Of a DNA stretch of 64,000 nucleotides, positions 1 to 8,714 are shown piece by piece (the first letter of the stretch is position 1; each line of letters begins with the position of its first letter). Under the pieces are notes generated by a model. It did no database searches and was not told where the DNA came from. It saw nothing but the letters and a program-made list of their open reading frames with translations. Both the position numbers and the translations under genes were made by a program. The stretch is from Hafnia alvei (lineage in GTDB: Bacteria; Pseudomonadota; Gammaproteobacteria; Enterobacterales; Enterobacteriaceae): NCBI RefSeq assembly GCF_900095695.1, contig NZ_FMIQ01000027.1, positions 1 to 64,000 on the forward strand, read 5' to 3'.

Positions 1-29
1 GACGCCAATTAAACATAAGCTCTCATTGG

Positions 30-69
30 CGTGGGCTGCGTATACTACGCTTTTAGCCCGAAGAGTCAA
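30..69 (-). promoter_or_regulatory. rRNA operon promoter P2, firing leftward out of the window
   Basis: Read on the minus strand, a -35 TTGACT (64-69) and a -10 TAGTAT (42-47) are separated by 16 bp, in the place and form of the second promoter of E. coli rrn operons. It lies about 118 bp downstream of P1. Just past it the leader holds an 8-bp inverted repeat (2-9 with 25-32). In E. coli the rrnC operon adjoins yieP in the same divergent arrangement, so the 16S gene is expected just left of position 1, which cannot be seen here. Confidence 0.85.
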
Positions 70-148
70 GCATTTATTTTTCAACAAACTGCATAACTCA
101 TTAAATCTTCTTACTGGCCAAGCGATGTTTGCATCGTTATTCCCGGTC

Positions 149-187
149 AGTGGTGGCGCATTATAGGGACTTCTCAGCAGGTGACAA
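149..187 (-). promoter_or_regulatory. rRNA operon promoter P1 with GC-rich discriminator
   Basis: On the minus strand the -35 is TTGTCA (182-187), the spacer is 16 bp, the -10 is TATAAT (160-165), and a GCGCCACC discriminator follows. This is the hallmark of E. coli rrn P1, the promoter under ppGpp/DksA, Fis and initiating-NTP control. Upstream of the -35 (about 188-205) the sequence is A/T rich and could act as an UP element. Transcription diverges from yieP; no other gene is visible in 1-350. Confidence 0.9.
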
Positions 188-350
188 GTGTTTATTTCAT
201 AAAACCTTCTGAATGCATAATATTTCAACATTAAGCTTAAAAAACGTAAAATACGCGCCACTTTTAACCGAATAAAGACATTGCAGTTAGGTTTTGTAGG
301 ATAAAATAAGAGTGAAACAAGGGTAATTATGCCAGATAGGACCTAAAGCC

Positions 351-1043
351 ATGCAACTCAATGCACAACAACAAGCTGCACAACGCAACCTTTCTTATCT
401 ATTAGCAGAAAAGATCGGTCAGCGTATTCTCTCTGGAGAATATAAGGCAGGCAGCATCCTGCCAGGGGAGCTCGAGCTTGGAGATATTTATGGTGTCAGC
501 CGTACTGCCGTTCGCGAAGCAGTAAAAATGCTGGCCGCTAAAGGGATGGTATTACCTCGCCCAAGAATTGGTACTCGCGTTATGCCAAGCAGTAACTGGA
601 ACTTCTTAGATCAGGAGTTATTAACTTGGTGGCTAACCCGTGAGAACTTCGAGCATGTAAAGGAACACTTTTTAGTTTTACGCAATGCACTGGAACCACA
701 GGCCTGCCTATTAGCGGCGCTCCATGCCTCAGAAGAGCAGAAAGCTGAACTCAATGCATTAATGGAAGAGATGCGCGAATTGAATAACCGCTTTGACCGC
801 GAGCGCTGGATCAAAGTTGACGTTCAATTCCACCAGCTTATCTATAAGGCCAGTGCGAATCCTTTCCTAACATCATTCGCTAACCTATTCAGTTCCGTTT
901 ACCAAAGCTATTTCCGCGCAATTACCGGTGATGAAGTGATAAAGCTCAGTCTTCATCAGGCTATTGTTGATGCAATTTTGACAGGAAACAGTATGGATGC
1001 ATTTATTTCCTGTCAGGCTCTGCTAGGACAAAAACACGACTAA
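351..1043 (+). CDS. yieP: GntR-family (FadR subfamily) transcriptional regulator YieP
   Basis: A DNA-binding regulator of 230 residues, the same length as E. coli YieP. The N-terminal winged helix-turn-helix spans roughly residues 12-80, with the recognition helix around GVSRTAVRE (48-56). The C-terminal FCD ligand-binding domain covers about 95-225. The motif [13 protein letters not shown] at the domain junction is shared with E. coli YieP. It lies 11 bp upstream of hsrA on the same strand, so the two are probably co-transcribed, and it is divergent from the adjacent rRNA operon promoters. The ligand and most targets are not evident from sequence. Confidence 0.93.
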   Translation: MQLNAQQQAAQRNLSYLLAEKIGQRILSGEYKAGSILPGELELGDIYGVSRTAVREAVKMLAAKGMVLPRPRIGTRVMPSSNWNFLDQELLTWWLTRENFEHVKEHFLVLRNALEPQACLLAALHASEEQKAELNALMEEMRELNNRFDRERWIKVDVQFHQLIYKASANPFLTSFANLFSSVYQSYFRAITGDEVIKLSLHQAIVDAILTGNSMDAFISCQALLGQKHD

Positions 1044-1054
1044 CCGGTATACCT

Positions 1055-2494
1055 ATGACAAAAACTGCCCGTAGTATGGCTGGCTTACCTTGGATTGCCG
1101 CCATGGCTTTTTTCATGCAAGCCTTAGACGCAACCATTCTGAATACAGCTATTCCCTCTATTGCGCGTAGTTTGGATCGCTCCCCGCTGGTCATGCAATC
1201 TGCCATTATCAGCTATACGCTGACGGTTGCGATGTTAATCCCCGTCAGCGGGTGGGTTGCAGATAGATTTGGTACCCGCAAAGTTTTTATCTTCGCGGTT
1301 TCTCTGTTCTCACTTGGTTCTCTATCGTGTGCATTATCAGGCTCCCTAGCGATGCTGGTCTGCTCACGCGTGCTTCAAGGTATTGGCGGCGCAATGATGA
1401 TGCCGGTTGCGCGATTAGCATTACTACGCGCCTACCCTCGCAGTGAGTTATTGCCAGTCTTAAACTTTGTCACGATGCCAGGGCTTATCGGGCCGGTAGT
1501 CGGGCCGATGCTCGGTGGCTGGCTAGTCACCGTAGCGACTTGGCATTGGATATTCCTAATCAATATTCCTATTGGTATCGCCGGTATTTTTTACGCCCGC
1601 CGCTATATGCCTGACTTCAAGACCCCAACTCGACGCTTTGATTATATTGGCTTCTTAATTTTTGGGCTAAGTCTGGTTTGTCTCTCTACCGGTATGGAGC
1701 TTTTTGGCGAAAACGTACTGCCGGTCATCTATGCGTGGCTGATTCTATTTGCTGGTGTTGCTCTACTATTTACCTATGTTCTACATGCTCGCCGCCATCC
1801 GCAGCCGCTGATTGATTTACCACTCTTTAAAACTCGGACATTCTCCATTGGCATCGTGGGTAACGTTGCTTCCCGACTGGGTACGGGATGTATCCCGTTC
1901 TTAATGCCATTAATGTTGCAGGTTGGTTTTGGGTATTCAGCCATTATTGCTGGCTGCATGATGGCGCCAACGGCGATAGGTTCGATAATTGCTAAATCAA
2001 CCGTAAACGGTGTATTACGTCGATTTGGCTATCGTAAAACGTTGGTCTGCGTATCGATGATTATTGGGGTGATGATTGCTCAGTTTTCACTGCAAGATCC
2101 TGACATGCCATTATGGATGCTGGTTTTGCCGTTATTCTTACTAGGGATGGTGATGTCGACGCAGTTCACATCAATGAACACTATTTCATTGGGCGATTTA
2201 ACAGATAAAAATGCCAGTGCGGGCAATAGTGTTCTCGCGGTAACCCAACAACTATCAATTAGCTTTGGGGTTGCACTCAGCGCCGCCGTATTGAGATTCT
2301 ATGACTCTCTATCATTTGGTTCACTCGTCGATCACTTCCACTACACCTTTATTACCATGGGCGTAGTGACTATTCTCTCTGCGCTGATCTTCTTAATGCT
2401 GCGCCCTACCGATGGTGATTCCCTTATAAAGGGGCGTAAAGCGCAGCTGCGTAGAAAAAACCGTGACGCTAAATCTGCCCAACAGAATCCCTAA
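1055..2494 (+). CDS. hsrA: Major facilitator superfamily (DHA2-type) efflux protein HsrA
   Basis: An inner-membrane transporter of 479 residues, close to E. coli HsrA/YieO (475). Many hydrophobic segments are visible; the MFS loop motif appears as [10 protein letters not shown] near residues 65-75, and the N-terminus ([20 protein letters not shown]) matches the E. coli protein. The family exports drugs or metabolites by proton antiport; the substrate here is unknown. It follows yieP by 11 bp. Its 3' end overlaps the 3' end of the convergent rbsR gene by 26 bp, leaving no room for a terminator between them. Confidence 0.92.
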   Translation: MTKTARSMAGLPWIAAMAFFMQALDATILNTAIPSIARSLDRSPLVMQSAIISYTLTVAMLIPVSGWVADRFGTRKVFIFAVSLFSLGSLSCALSGSLAMLVCSRVLQGIGGAMMMPVARLALLRAYPRSELLPVLNFVTMPGLIGPVVGPMLGGWLVTVATWHWIFLINIPIGIAGIFYARRYMPDFKTPTRRFDYIGFLIFGLSLVCLSTGMELFGENVLPVIYAWLILFAGVALLFTYVLHARRHPQPLIDLPLFKTRTFSIGIVGNVASRLGTGCIPFLMPLMLQVGFGYSAIIAGCMMAPTAIGSIIAKSTVNGVLRRFGYRKTLVCVSMIIGVMIAQFSLQDPDMPLWMLVLPLFLLGMVMSTQFTSMNTISLGDLTDKNASAGNSVLAVTQQLSISFGVALSAAVLRFYDSLSFGSLVDHFHYTFITMGVVTILSALIFLMLRPTDGDSLIKGRKAQLRRKNRDAKSAQQNP

Positions 2495-3470
2495 CCATTA
2501 ACTCGGGTGTTAAAACCAGAGTTTGCGGCTCAAGATCAAGATTCATAAGGCGATACAAAAGCGTATCAACTGCTAATTCACCTAGTTCATCTTTGGGCTG
2601 GTGAATGGTGGTTAACGGCGGAGAAAGGTATTGCGACATCTCAATATCGTCGTAACCGACCACGGCCACATCGCACCCCACTTTAAGCCCGGCTCGATAC
2701 AATGCCTGATAGACCCCAACCGCCATGGCATCATTACCCGTGAATACGGCATGTGGCGGTTCTGGTAGAGCAAGCAGTTGATTCATTGCATCAACACCGC
2801 CAGAAAATTCAAAATCACTAAATATTACGTACTCATCAGGGATCGCAATGCCTGCCTGCTGCATTTCATAACGATAACCTTCCAAACGCTCCCAAGCCGG
2901 CGTTTTATCTTTTGGCCCCGCAATACAAGCAATCTTGGTATATCCACGCTCTAGTAGATGACGTGTCGCAATTTTCCCGCCAAGGAACGAGTTATCTTGG
3001 ATAACATCATTAGGACCATCAAAAACGGCCCAATCCATCATTACGGTGGGCAGCGATGGATATCGGCTCAGCATTTCGCGCGCCGGACGATAGCTTTCAG
3101 TACACATCATCAATAGCCCATCAACTCGCTTTTGTAGCAGAGTTTCAAGACTCTGATTCATACGGGCCAAATCGCCTTCGGTATTACATAAAATCAAACT
3201 ATAACCGCGCTCGTAACAGCTGCGCTCAACGCCGCGTACAACTTCAGCAAAAAATGGGTTATTGCTGGTTGTCACCAGCATGCCGATGGTTCGAGTTTGA
3301 TTAAGCTTCAAACTGCGCGCCAATGCAGAAGGGGCGTAGTTAAGCTCTTGTACCGCAGACAACACTTTGTCGCGCACGCTGTCGCTGACAAAGCGGTTGT
3401 TATTGATGACATGAGAAACTGTTGAGGTTGATACGCCCGCTAAGCGGGCGACGTCTTTCATGGTGGTCAC
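2469..3470 (-). CDS. rbsR: Ribose operon repressor RbsR (LacI family)
   Basis: A LacI/GalR-type repressor of 333 residues (E. coli 330). The N-terminal helix-turn-helix begins [20 protein letters not shown] (about 4-23), followed by the hinge helix ([13 protein letters not shown]) and a periplasmic-binding-protein-like core that senses ribose. It is the last gene of rbsDACBKR, 27 bp after rbsK. Its expected targets are the two 22-bp palindromes upstream of rbsD at 8321-8342 and 8399-8420. Its terminal 26 bp overlap the end of convergent hsrA. Confidence 0.96.
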   Translation of the reverse strand: MTTMKDVARLAGVSTSTVSHVINNNRFVSDSVRDKVLSAVQELNYAPSALARSLKLNQTRTIGMLVTTSNNPFFAEVVRGVERSCYERGYSLILCNTEGDLARMNQSLETLLQKRVDGLLMMCTESYRPAREMLSRYPSLPTVMMDWAVFDGPNDVIQDNSFLGGKIATRHLLERGYTKIACIAGPKDKTPAWERLEGYRYEMQQAGIAIPDEYVIFSDFEFSGGVDAMNQLLALPEPPHAVFTGNDAMAVGVYQALYRAGLKVGCDVAVVGYDDIEMSQYLSPPLTTIHQPKDELGELAVDTLLYRLMNLDLEPQTLVLTPELMVRDSVGQI

Positions 3471-3497
3471 TCAGAGCTACTCCTAATACCGCGACTC

Positions 3498-4430
3498 TTA
3501 GTGTGACTGGAGAAAAGAATCGATCTCTTTGCGCCAAGGAACGGAAGGTTGAGCACCTTCACGCGTCACAGCGATAGCAGCCGCCGCATGAGCAAAACGC
3601 ACCGCGGCGTTAATTTCAGTGCCTTCCAGCAAAGCAGTTACTAAAGCACCATTAAATGTATCGCCCGCGGCGATAGTATCAACGGCTTTTACTTTAAACC
3701 CTGGAATAGTTTTACCTTGTTGATTTTGGCTTAAAAATACGCCTCGACTGCCCAAGGTAATCAACACGGTCTTAATACCTTTTTGGTGTAGAACTTCGGC
3801 GGCCTGCTGAGCGCTCGCATCGTCTTTAATCGCGATACCCGTTAACTTTTCAGCTTCTGTCTCATTGGGCGTGATGACATCGATATTAGAAAGTAAGTCA
3901 TCAGGCAGTTCGCGAGCAGGTGCCGGATTCAAAATAACCTGCGTATTATGCTTACGCGCTAATTGAGCCGCTGCCATAACCGTTTCCAGTGGCGACTCTA
4001 GCTGCATAAGCAATGCATCGGCATCTTCAATCAGCTTTTGATGCTTAGATAAGTAATCAGGCGTTACCGCGGCGTTAGCGCCCGCGCTGATCCCAATCAC
4101 GTTCTCTCCTTCCTGATTAACAAAAATCAGCGCGACGCCGGTGGTTTCACCGTCAATAGCTTCAATCGCTTGAGTATTGATGCTATCGCTAGAGAGCTGC
4201 TGGCGAATACGTTCACCAATGTCATCCTGACCGACGCAGGCAATAAAGGAAATATCGGCACCGCTACGACCGGCAGCTACCGCTTGGTTCGCCCCTTTAC
4301 CACCAAAAGCCACTTTATACTGCTGACCTAAAACGGTTTCTCCCGGGCGCGGGAAATGCTCGGTATTTAGGATATGATCAGCATTAATACTGCCCAATAC
4401 CACCAATTTGCCTTTTTGCATCTTGCTCAA
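3498..4430 (-). CDS. rbsK: Ribokinase RbsK
   Basis: Phosphorylates cytoplasmic D-ribose to ribose 5-phosphate with ATP. It is a PfkB/ribokinase-family protein of 310 residues (E. coli 309). The first family signature is GGKGANQAVAAGRSGA near residue 42. The second contains the catalytic aspartate and anion hole, AAGDTFNGA, around residues 254-262. It lies between rbsB and rbsR in the ribose operon, with 49 bp containing a hairpin separating it from rbsB. Confidence 0.96.
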   Translation of the reverse strand: MSKMQKGKLVVLGSINADHILNTEHFPRPGETVLGQQYKVAFGGKGANQAVAAGRSGADISFIACVGQDDIGERIRQQLSSDSINTQAIEAIDGETTGVALIFVNQEGENVIGISAGANAAVTPDYLSKHQKLIEDADALLMQLESPLETVMAAAQLARKHNTQVILNPAPARELPDDLLSNIDVITPNETEAEKLTGIAIKDDASAQQAAEVLHQKGIKTVLITLGSRGVFLSQNQQGKTIPGFKVKAVDTIAAGDTFNGALVTALLEGTEINAAVRFAHAAAAIAVTREGAQPSVPWRKEIDSFLQSH

Positions 4431-4442
4431 TCCCTTAAATGT

Positions 4443-4472
4443 GCGCCACCGCAGGATTGCCTGCAGCGGCGC
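4443..4472 (-). other. Intercistronic hairpin between rbsB and rbsK
   Basis: GCGCC (4443-4447) pairs with GGCGC (4468-4472), and inside it GCAGG (4451-4455) pairs with CCTGC (4460-4464) around a 4-base loop. No U-run follows, so it is not a terminator. Such a structure behind a binding-protein gene often protects the upstream mRNA; that role is inferred. Confidence 0.5.
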
Positions 4473-4479
4473 TATTGTA

Positions 4480-5367
4480 TTACTCGGTAACCAGTTTCAG
4501 CTCAACAGGAATATTGGCTGGCACTTTTTCGCCTTTCAATACTTTATCCGCTGTTTCTACGCCAATTACGCCAATTTGCTCAGGCTGTTGGGCAACAGTT
4601 GCGCCTAGTTTGCCACGCTGAACCGCTTTGACGCCGTCTGCGGTGCCGTCAAAACCAACCACCAACACATCAGCTTTACCTGCCGTTTGTAGCGCACGCA
4701 GTGCGCCTAAGGCCATTTCATCGTTCTGTGCAAACACCGCTTGTACCTGTGGGTGTGCCGTTAGCAAATTCTGCATAACGTTCAGGCCCTTGGTACGGTC
4801 AAAGTCAGCAGGCTGACTGGCCAGCATGTTGAATTTGTGTTCTTCCTGAGCTTGTTTGAAGCCTTCGCCACGCTCACGTGCGGCAGACGTTCCTGCAATG
4901 CCTTCTAACTGAATAACTTTGGCATTATCACCTAGTTTCTTCGCGATAAACTCACCCGCAGCCTTACCGCCAGCGGTGTTATCAGAAGCGATATGGCTTA
5001 CCACAACGCCTTTATTCGCAGCACGGTCCAGAGTAATAACCGGAATTTTGGCCTGATTAGCCATCAGAATCGCATTGCCTACCGCATCAGAGTCAGTTGG
5101 GTTAATCAGCATCAGCTTGGTGCCACGTACGGTTAAGTCCTGCACGTTAGCCAGTTCTTTCGCCGGGTTATTCTGAGAATCCAAAATCACCAGCTTATAA
5201 CCTAACTTATCAGCTTCTTTTTGCGCGCCGTCTTTCATGGAAACAAAGAACGGGTTATTCAGCGTGGATACCACCAGCGCGATAGTGTCTTGCGCCATCG
5301 CATTTGCGCTCAGAGTTGCACTTAAAGCCGCAGCGGAGATCAGTGTTGCCAGTTTTTTCATATTCAT
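4480..5367 (-). CDS. rbsB: Periplasmic D-ribose-binding protein RbsB
   Basis: The high-affinity periplasmic receptor that delivers ribose to RbsAC and, in E. coli, to the Trg chemoreceptor. It has 295 residues (E. coli 296). The Sec signal peptide is [20 protein letters not shown] with predicted cleavage after the AMA box, giving a mature start at QDTIALV. Sugar-binding positions are in conserved blocks such as [19 protein letters not shown] and [11 protein letters not shown]. It is co-oriented with rbsC upstream (24 bp gap) and rbsK downstream, with a hairpin after its stop codon that could raise its mRNA level relative to rbsK. Confidence 0.97.
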   Translation of the reverse strand: MNMKKLATLISAAALSATLSANAMAQDTIALVVSTLNNPFFVSMKDGAQKEADKLGYKLVILDSQNNPAKELANVQDLTVRGTKLMLINPTDSDAVGNAILMANQAKIPVITLDRAANKGVVVSHIASDNTAGGKAAGEFIAKKLGDNAKVIQLEGIAGTSAARERGEGFKQAQEEHKFNMLASQPADFDRTKGLNVMQNLLTAHPQVQAVFAQNDEMALGALRALQTAGKADVLVVGFDGTADGVKAVQRGKLGATVAQQPEQIGVIGVETADKVLKGEKVPANIPVELKLVTE

Positions 5368-5391
5368 TATCGTCGTTTCCTGTAGGGGAGA

Positions 5392-6372
5392 TTATTTGTT
5401 GCTTTTGTTGTCTACCAGAACCGCCAGCAAGATAACCACTGCTTTAACGATCATTTGGTAGTAAGACGAAACACCCAGTAAATTCAGACCATTATTCAGG
5501 AAACCTAAGATCAATGCGCCGATCAATGTCCCCATAATGCGGCCTTTACCACCCGCTAAACTGGTTCCTCCCAGCACAACGGCGGCAATAGCATCCAACT
5601 CATAGCCTGTACCCGCCGTTGGCTGTGCAGAGGAAAGACGAGCAACCTCGATAACACCGGCCAGAGCAGAGAGCAAACCACACAGCGAATAAACAATAAT
5701 TTTTACACGGTCAACGCTAATACCTGACAGGCGGGTTGCCGACTCATTGCCACCCAACGCATAGATATAGCGGCCAAGGCGCGTGTGATGCAGCATGTAC
5801 CATGCCAGAGCGAACACGATCACCATCAACCAGATTGGGGTTGGGATCCCAAGCGGGCGGCCAATACCGAACCAACCAAACAGCTCAGCCGCATCCGAGA
5901 AGCCCGTATTTATCGGGCTACCGTTGGTATAGACCATGGTCACACCGCGCAGCAGCAACATCATGACTAACGTCGCGATAAAGGCCTGCACTTTACCTTT
6001 GGCGACAATAACGCCCGTGCATCCACCGATAGCGGCGCCAAGCGCTAGGGCAGCAAACACGGCAACAAAGGCATTAACTTCAAGCCCTACGATCGACGCT
6101 GCAACGGCACCGGTGATCGCCAGTAACGATCCAACCGATAAATCAATGCCTGATGTCAGGATCACCAGCGTCATCCCCACCGCCATAATGGCGTTGACCG
6201 ATGTTTGCTGCAAAATGTTGAAGAGGTTATTGAGCGTAAAGAAATTCGGGCTCATTGAGGATACAACCGCAATCAGCACCAGCAGGGCGATCAGCGACTT
6301 TTGCTCCAGCAATAATGTTTTTAACTGATCTTTACTAAACCCACCTTGTTTCTGGGTTGTCTGGCTGTTCAT
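5392..6372 (-). CDS. rbsC: Ribose ABC transporter permease RbsC
   Basis: The membrane subunit of the ribose importer: 326 residues (E. coli 321), with about ten hydrophobic segments starting at LIALLVLIAVVSSMSPNFF. The cytoplasmic coupling motif of this family is visible as GGNESATRLSGISV (about residues 208-221). The conserved C-terminal block GTSLAGGKGRIMGTLIGALI is also present. The slightly long N-terminus (MNSQTTQKQGGFSK) differs from E. coli. A GGAG ribosome-binding site lies upstream of the ATG, and the gene follows rbsA by 6 bp. Confidence 0.96.
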   Translation of the reverse strand: MNSQTTQKQGGFSKDQLKTLLLEQKSLIALLVLIAVVSSMSPNFFTLNNLFNILQQTSVNAIMAVGMTLVILTSGIDLSVGSLLAITGAVAASIVGLEVNAFVAVFAALALGAAIGGCTGVIVAKGKVQAFIATLVMMLLLRGVTMVYTNGSPINTGFSDAAELFGWFGIGRPLGIPTPIWLMVIVFALAWYMLHHTRLGRYIYALGGNESATRLSGISVDRVKIIVYSLCGLLSALAGVIEVARLSSAQPTAGTGYELDAIAAVVLGGTSLAGGKGRIMGTLIGALILGFLNNGLNLLGVSSYYQMIVKAVVILLAVLVDNKSNK

Positions 6373-6378
6373 CTGCGA

Positions 6379-7884
6379 TTACTCCTGCTTCACGCCGTAT
6401 TGCTTGCCAACGGCGGCTGCCATCAGCACTTCTTGGGTTGCCTGTTCAATTGAGAATTCTCCACTGAGATGGCCATCATGCATCACCAAAATGCGGTCAC
6501 TCATACCAAGCACTTCTGGCATTTCAGAGGAGACCAAAATGATGCTTAGCCCTTCTTGTTTGAACTGGTTAATAAGTTGGTAAATCTCTTTCTTAGCCCC
6601 GACATCGACGCCACGCGTTGGCTCATCAAGAATCAGCACTTTCGGACGCGTCATCAGCCCGCGAGCAATCGCCACTTTTTGCTGATTACCGCCAGAGAGC
6701 AAACCAATTGGCTGATCCATCGACGGCGTTTTCACATTAAACAGGCGCATAAAATCGCTAACGGCTTCTTGCTCTTCAGCATGCTTTAGAGAACCATTAG
6801 CTCGGCTGAAATAGCGCAATGCGGTAAGAGACATGTTCTCTTTCACCGACATTCCCAGCACTAAACCATCTCGTTTACGGTCTTCAGAAATATAAACAAT
6901 GCCGTTTGCCAAACCATCCTGCGGGGAGTGAGTTACCACCTCACGTCCATCAAGCGTGACAAAACCCTGTTTGCGCGGTAATGCACCGTACAGGATTTTC
7001 ATTAATTCAGTACGCCCTGCGCCCATCAGGCCAGAAACACCGAGAATTTCACCGCGATATAGATCGAAACTGACATTTTCAACGCCAGGCCCATACAGGC
7101 TTTTTACCTGCAAACGTAATTCACCGCGTGGCTGATTCAAGCGCGGATACTGTTCTTCTAATTTGCGGCCAACCATCATCTCAATCAGTGAATCTTCTTG
7201 TAGCTCACTAACTGGACGCTCGGCAATGAACTGCCCGTCACGGAAAATCGTGACGTCATCGCAAATCTCAAAGATTTCTTTTAGACGATGGGAGATATAG
7301 ACGATGCCACGACCTTCTGCCTTCAGTTCCCTAATGACTTTAAACAGGGACTCGGTTTCTGTGTCAGTCAGCGCATCGGTAGGCTCATCCATGATGATGA
7401 CTTTAGATTCAAAGCTCAGCACCTTAGCAATTTCGACCATTTGCTGATCGCCAATGGATAAATCACCCACCAGCCGATGGCTGCTGTAGCTGATATTGAG
7501 GCGAGCCAGCAGCTTATCCGCTTCGGCATACATTTTTTTCCAATCAATACAGCCCAAACGATTCACAAACTCACGCCCCAAGAAAATATTCTCGGCAATG
7601 GTGAGTTGTGGAATGAGATTGAGCTCCTGATGGATAATGCCGATACCCGCTTCCTGAGAAGATTTAGGGCCGTTAAACGTGACTTCTTTTCCGAGGAAGT
7701 TTTGGGTGCCCGCATCTTTTTGATAGATACCGGTGAGAATCTTCATCATGGTGGACTTCCCCGCACCGTTTTCGCCCACTAGCGCCATGACACGCCCGGG
7801 ATAAACATTTAGCGCAGCGCCTGATAGGGCTTTGACGCCGGGAAAGCTTTTATCAATGCCTTTTAAGGCTAATAACGGTTGCAT
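6379..7884 (-). CDS. rbsA: Ribose ABC transporter ATPase RbsA
   Basis: The tandem ATP-binding subunit of 501 residues, identical in length to E. coli RbsA. The N-terminal half has Walker [10 protein letters not shown] (about 37-45), a degenerate signature LSIGDQQ and Walker [12 protein letters not shown]. The C-terminal half has a degenerate nucleotide loop [10 protein letters not shown] but a canonical LSGGNQQ signature and [15 protein letters not shown]. That asymmetric pattern is typical of carbohydrate CUT2 ATPases. It starts 7 bp after the rbsD stop codon, so translation is probably coupled. Confidence 0.97.
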   Translation of the reverse strand: MQPLLALKGIDKSFPGVKALSGAALNVYPGRVMALVGENGAGKSTMMKILTGIYQKDAGTQNFLGKEVTFNGPKSSQEAGIGIIHQELNLIPQLTIAENIFLGREFVNRLGCIDWKKMYAEADKLLARLNISYSSHRLVGDLSIGDQQMVEIAKVLSFESKVIIMDEPTDALTDTETESLFKVIRELKAEGRGIVYISHRLKEIFEICDDVTIFRDGQFIAERPVSELQEDSLIEMMVGRKLEEQYPRLNQPRGELRLQVKSLYGPGVENVSFDLYRGEILGVSGLMGAGRTELMKILYGALPRKQGFVTLDGREVVTHSPQDGLANGIVYISEDRKRDGLVLGMSVKENMSLTALRYFSRANGSLKHAEEQEAVSDFMRLFNVKTPSMDQPIGLLSGGNQQKVAIARGLMTRPKVLILDEPTRGVDVGAKKEIYQLINQFKQEGLSIILVSSEMPEVLGMSDRILVMHDGHLSGEFSIEQATQEVLMAAAVGKQYGVKQE

Positions 7885-7891
7885 AGCGGCC

Positions 7892-8310
7892 TCAGAAGGT
7901 TACGCCAGAATAAAGCAGTACATTCGCATACGGAGAACACTCTCCGCTGCGAATCACGGCCTTACTGGTGGAGCTCAGCACTTTAAATTGCTCATGGCTG
8001 ACATACTCCACCGTGATGGTATTTCCCTGGTGTTGTTCGAGTTGTTTTAAATTAGCTAATAGCTGCTGATGGATTTCGGCGTTTTTGCCCGGCATCTCTT
8101 GCGCAATAACCGCTTTTCAACCTGCATTTCTTGTGTAATCACCCCCACAACCTGAAGAAAACTAGGAACACCGTGGGTTAACGCCAAATCGATACGTTGG
8201 GTTGAATCAGGGATAGGAAGCCCCGCATCTCCCACCACAATGGCGTCGGTATGACCTAAACGAGAGATGAGATAAGAAATCTCGGAATTGAGTAAGGTGC
8301 CTTTTTTCAT
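7892..8310 (-). pseudogene. rbsD: D-ribose pyranase RbsD, complete but for a single-base frameshift
   Basis: RbsD interconverts the pyranose and furanose forms of ribose before RbsK acts. Residues from [10 protein letters not shown] to EMQVEK read in one frame, including catalytic His20 in SRLGHTD. The rest, from IAQEMPGKN to the family C-terminus [16 protein letters not shown], reads in another frame. The break is at an A-run (plus strand TTTT 8114-8117). One extra A would restore a 139-residue protein, the E. coli length; the interval of 419 nt is exactly one short of 420. The start at 8310 has a GGAG site. Possibilities are a real mutation, a homopolymer sequencing error, or -1 slippage at A-AAG. 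First gene of the rbs operon. Confidence 0.9.
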
Positions 8311-8320
8311 TTTTTGCTCC

Positions 8321-8342
8321 ACAAGCGAAACGTTTCGCTTGT
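8321..8342. promoter_or_regulatory. RbsR-type operator, proximal 22-bp perfect palindrome
   Basis: The core GCGAAACGTTTCGC is extended to a perfect 22-bp palindrome that ends 11 bp before the rbsD ATG. It closely resembles the E. coli rbs operator and has the CG-centred dyad of LacI-family sites. It covers the rbsD ribosome-binding region or the promoter start, so bound RbsR would block transcription. Confidence 0.88.
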
Positions 8343-8398
8343 AAGAATTCTAGGTACAAATGAATGACTGGCAACTAATAAAGTTGATATTTGTGATC

Positions 8399-8420
8399 GC
8401 TATCGAAACGTTTCGATAGC
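8399..8420. promoter_or_regulatory. RbsR-type operator, distal 22-bp perfect palindrome
   Basis: A second perfect 22-bp palindrome with the same central TCGAAACGTTTCGA core lies 78 bp upstream of the first, centre to centre. Two matched LacI-type sites at this spacing suggest looping or cooperative repression by RbsR. The outer bases differ (GCTA rather than ACAAG), so a related LacI-family regulator such as Cra or PurR cannot be ruled out from sequence. Confidence 0.72.
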
Positions 8421-8493
8421 AGAAGCGTTTCAGCGGATTTTGATAATTTATATAAGAAAGGACGGGGAATAAATATGCTGAGATTCGTAGATA

Positions 8494-8682
8494 TTTCGAA
8501 CGCCTACAATCTTAGCATCTCTATGAAGCTTCTAAAGTAGGCGTCCGATAAGGGGGAACCAGAGCGTTCCCCCTTAACCCGCGCTCTTTATCCGAGATGG
8601 CATTTTCGCGCCGGGTCGGCATGCGCCATTCCTTGGCGCCTCCTCCCCTAGCGGCAACGTCCTGTTGCCGCTGCTCTGTCTA
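8494..8682 (+). repeat. Multi-hairpin intergenic repeat, family 1 copy A
   Basis: The layout from left to right is as follows. The outer arms TCGAACGCCTAC (8496-8507) and GTAGGCGTCCGA (8537-8548) pair with one mismatch. An 11-bp perfect hairpin follows (8549-8559 with 8566-8576, loop CAGAGC). Next come a linker containing GCGCTCTTTATCCGAGATG (8581-8599), an inner stem GCGCC/GGCGC (8623-8627, 8635-8639), and a 9-bp hairpin (8650-8658 with 8664-8672, loop GTCCT). Three other copies in the window share the layout and linker but have different stems. It lies between kup and the rbs operators. No protein is encoded. Function unknown. Confidence 0.85.
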
Positions 8683-8714
8683 CGATTTTATTCAAAGACA
8701 TTTCACTAATCTGC

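Noticed and set aside
8549..8672. CRISPR array at the hairpin clusters
   Set aside because: There is no direct repeat at regular spacing; the structure is made of inverted repeats with different stems.
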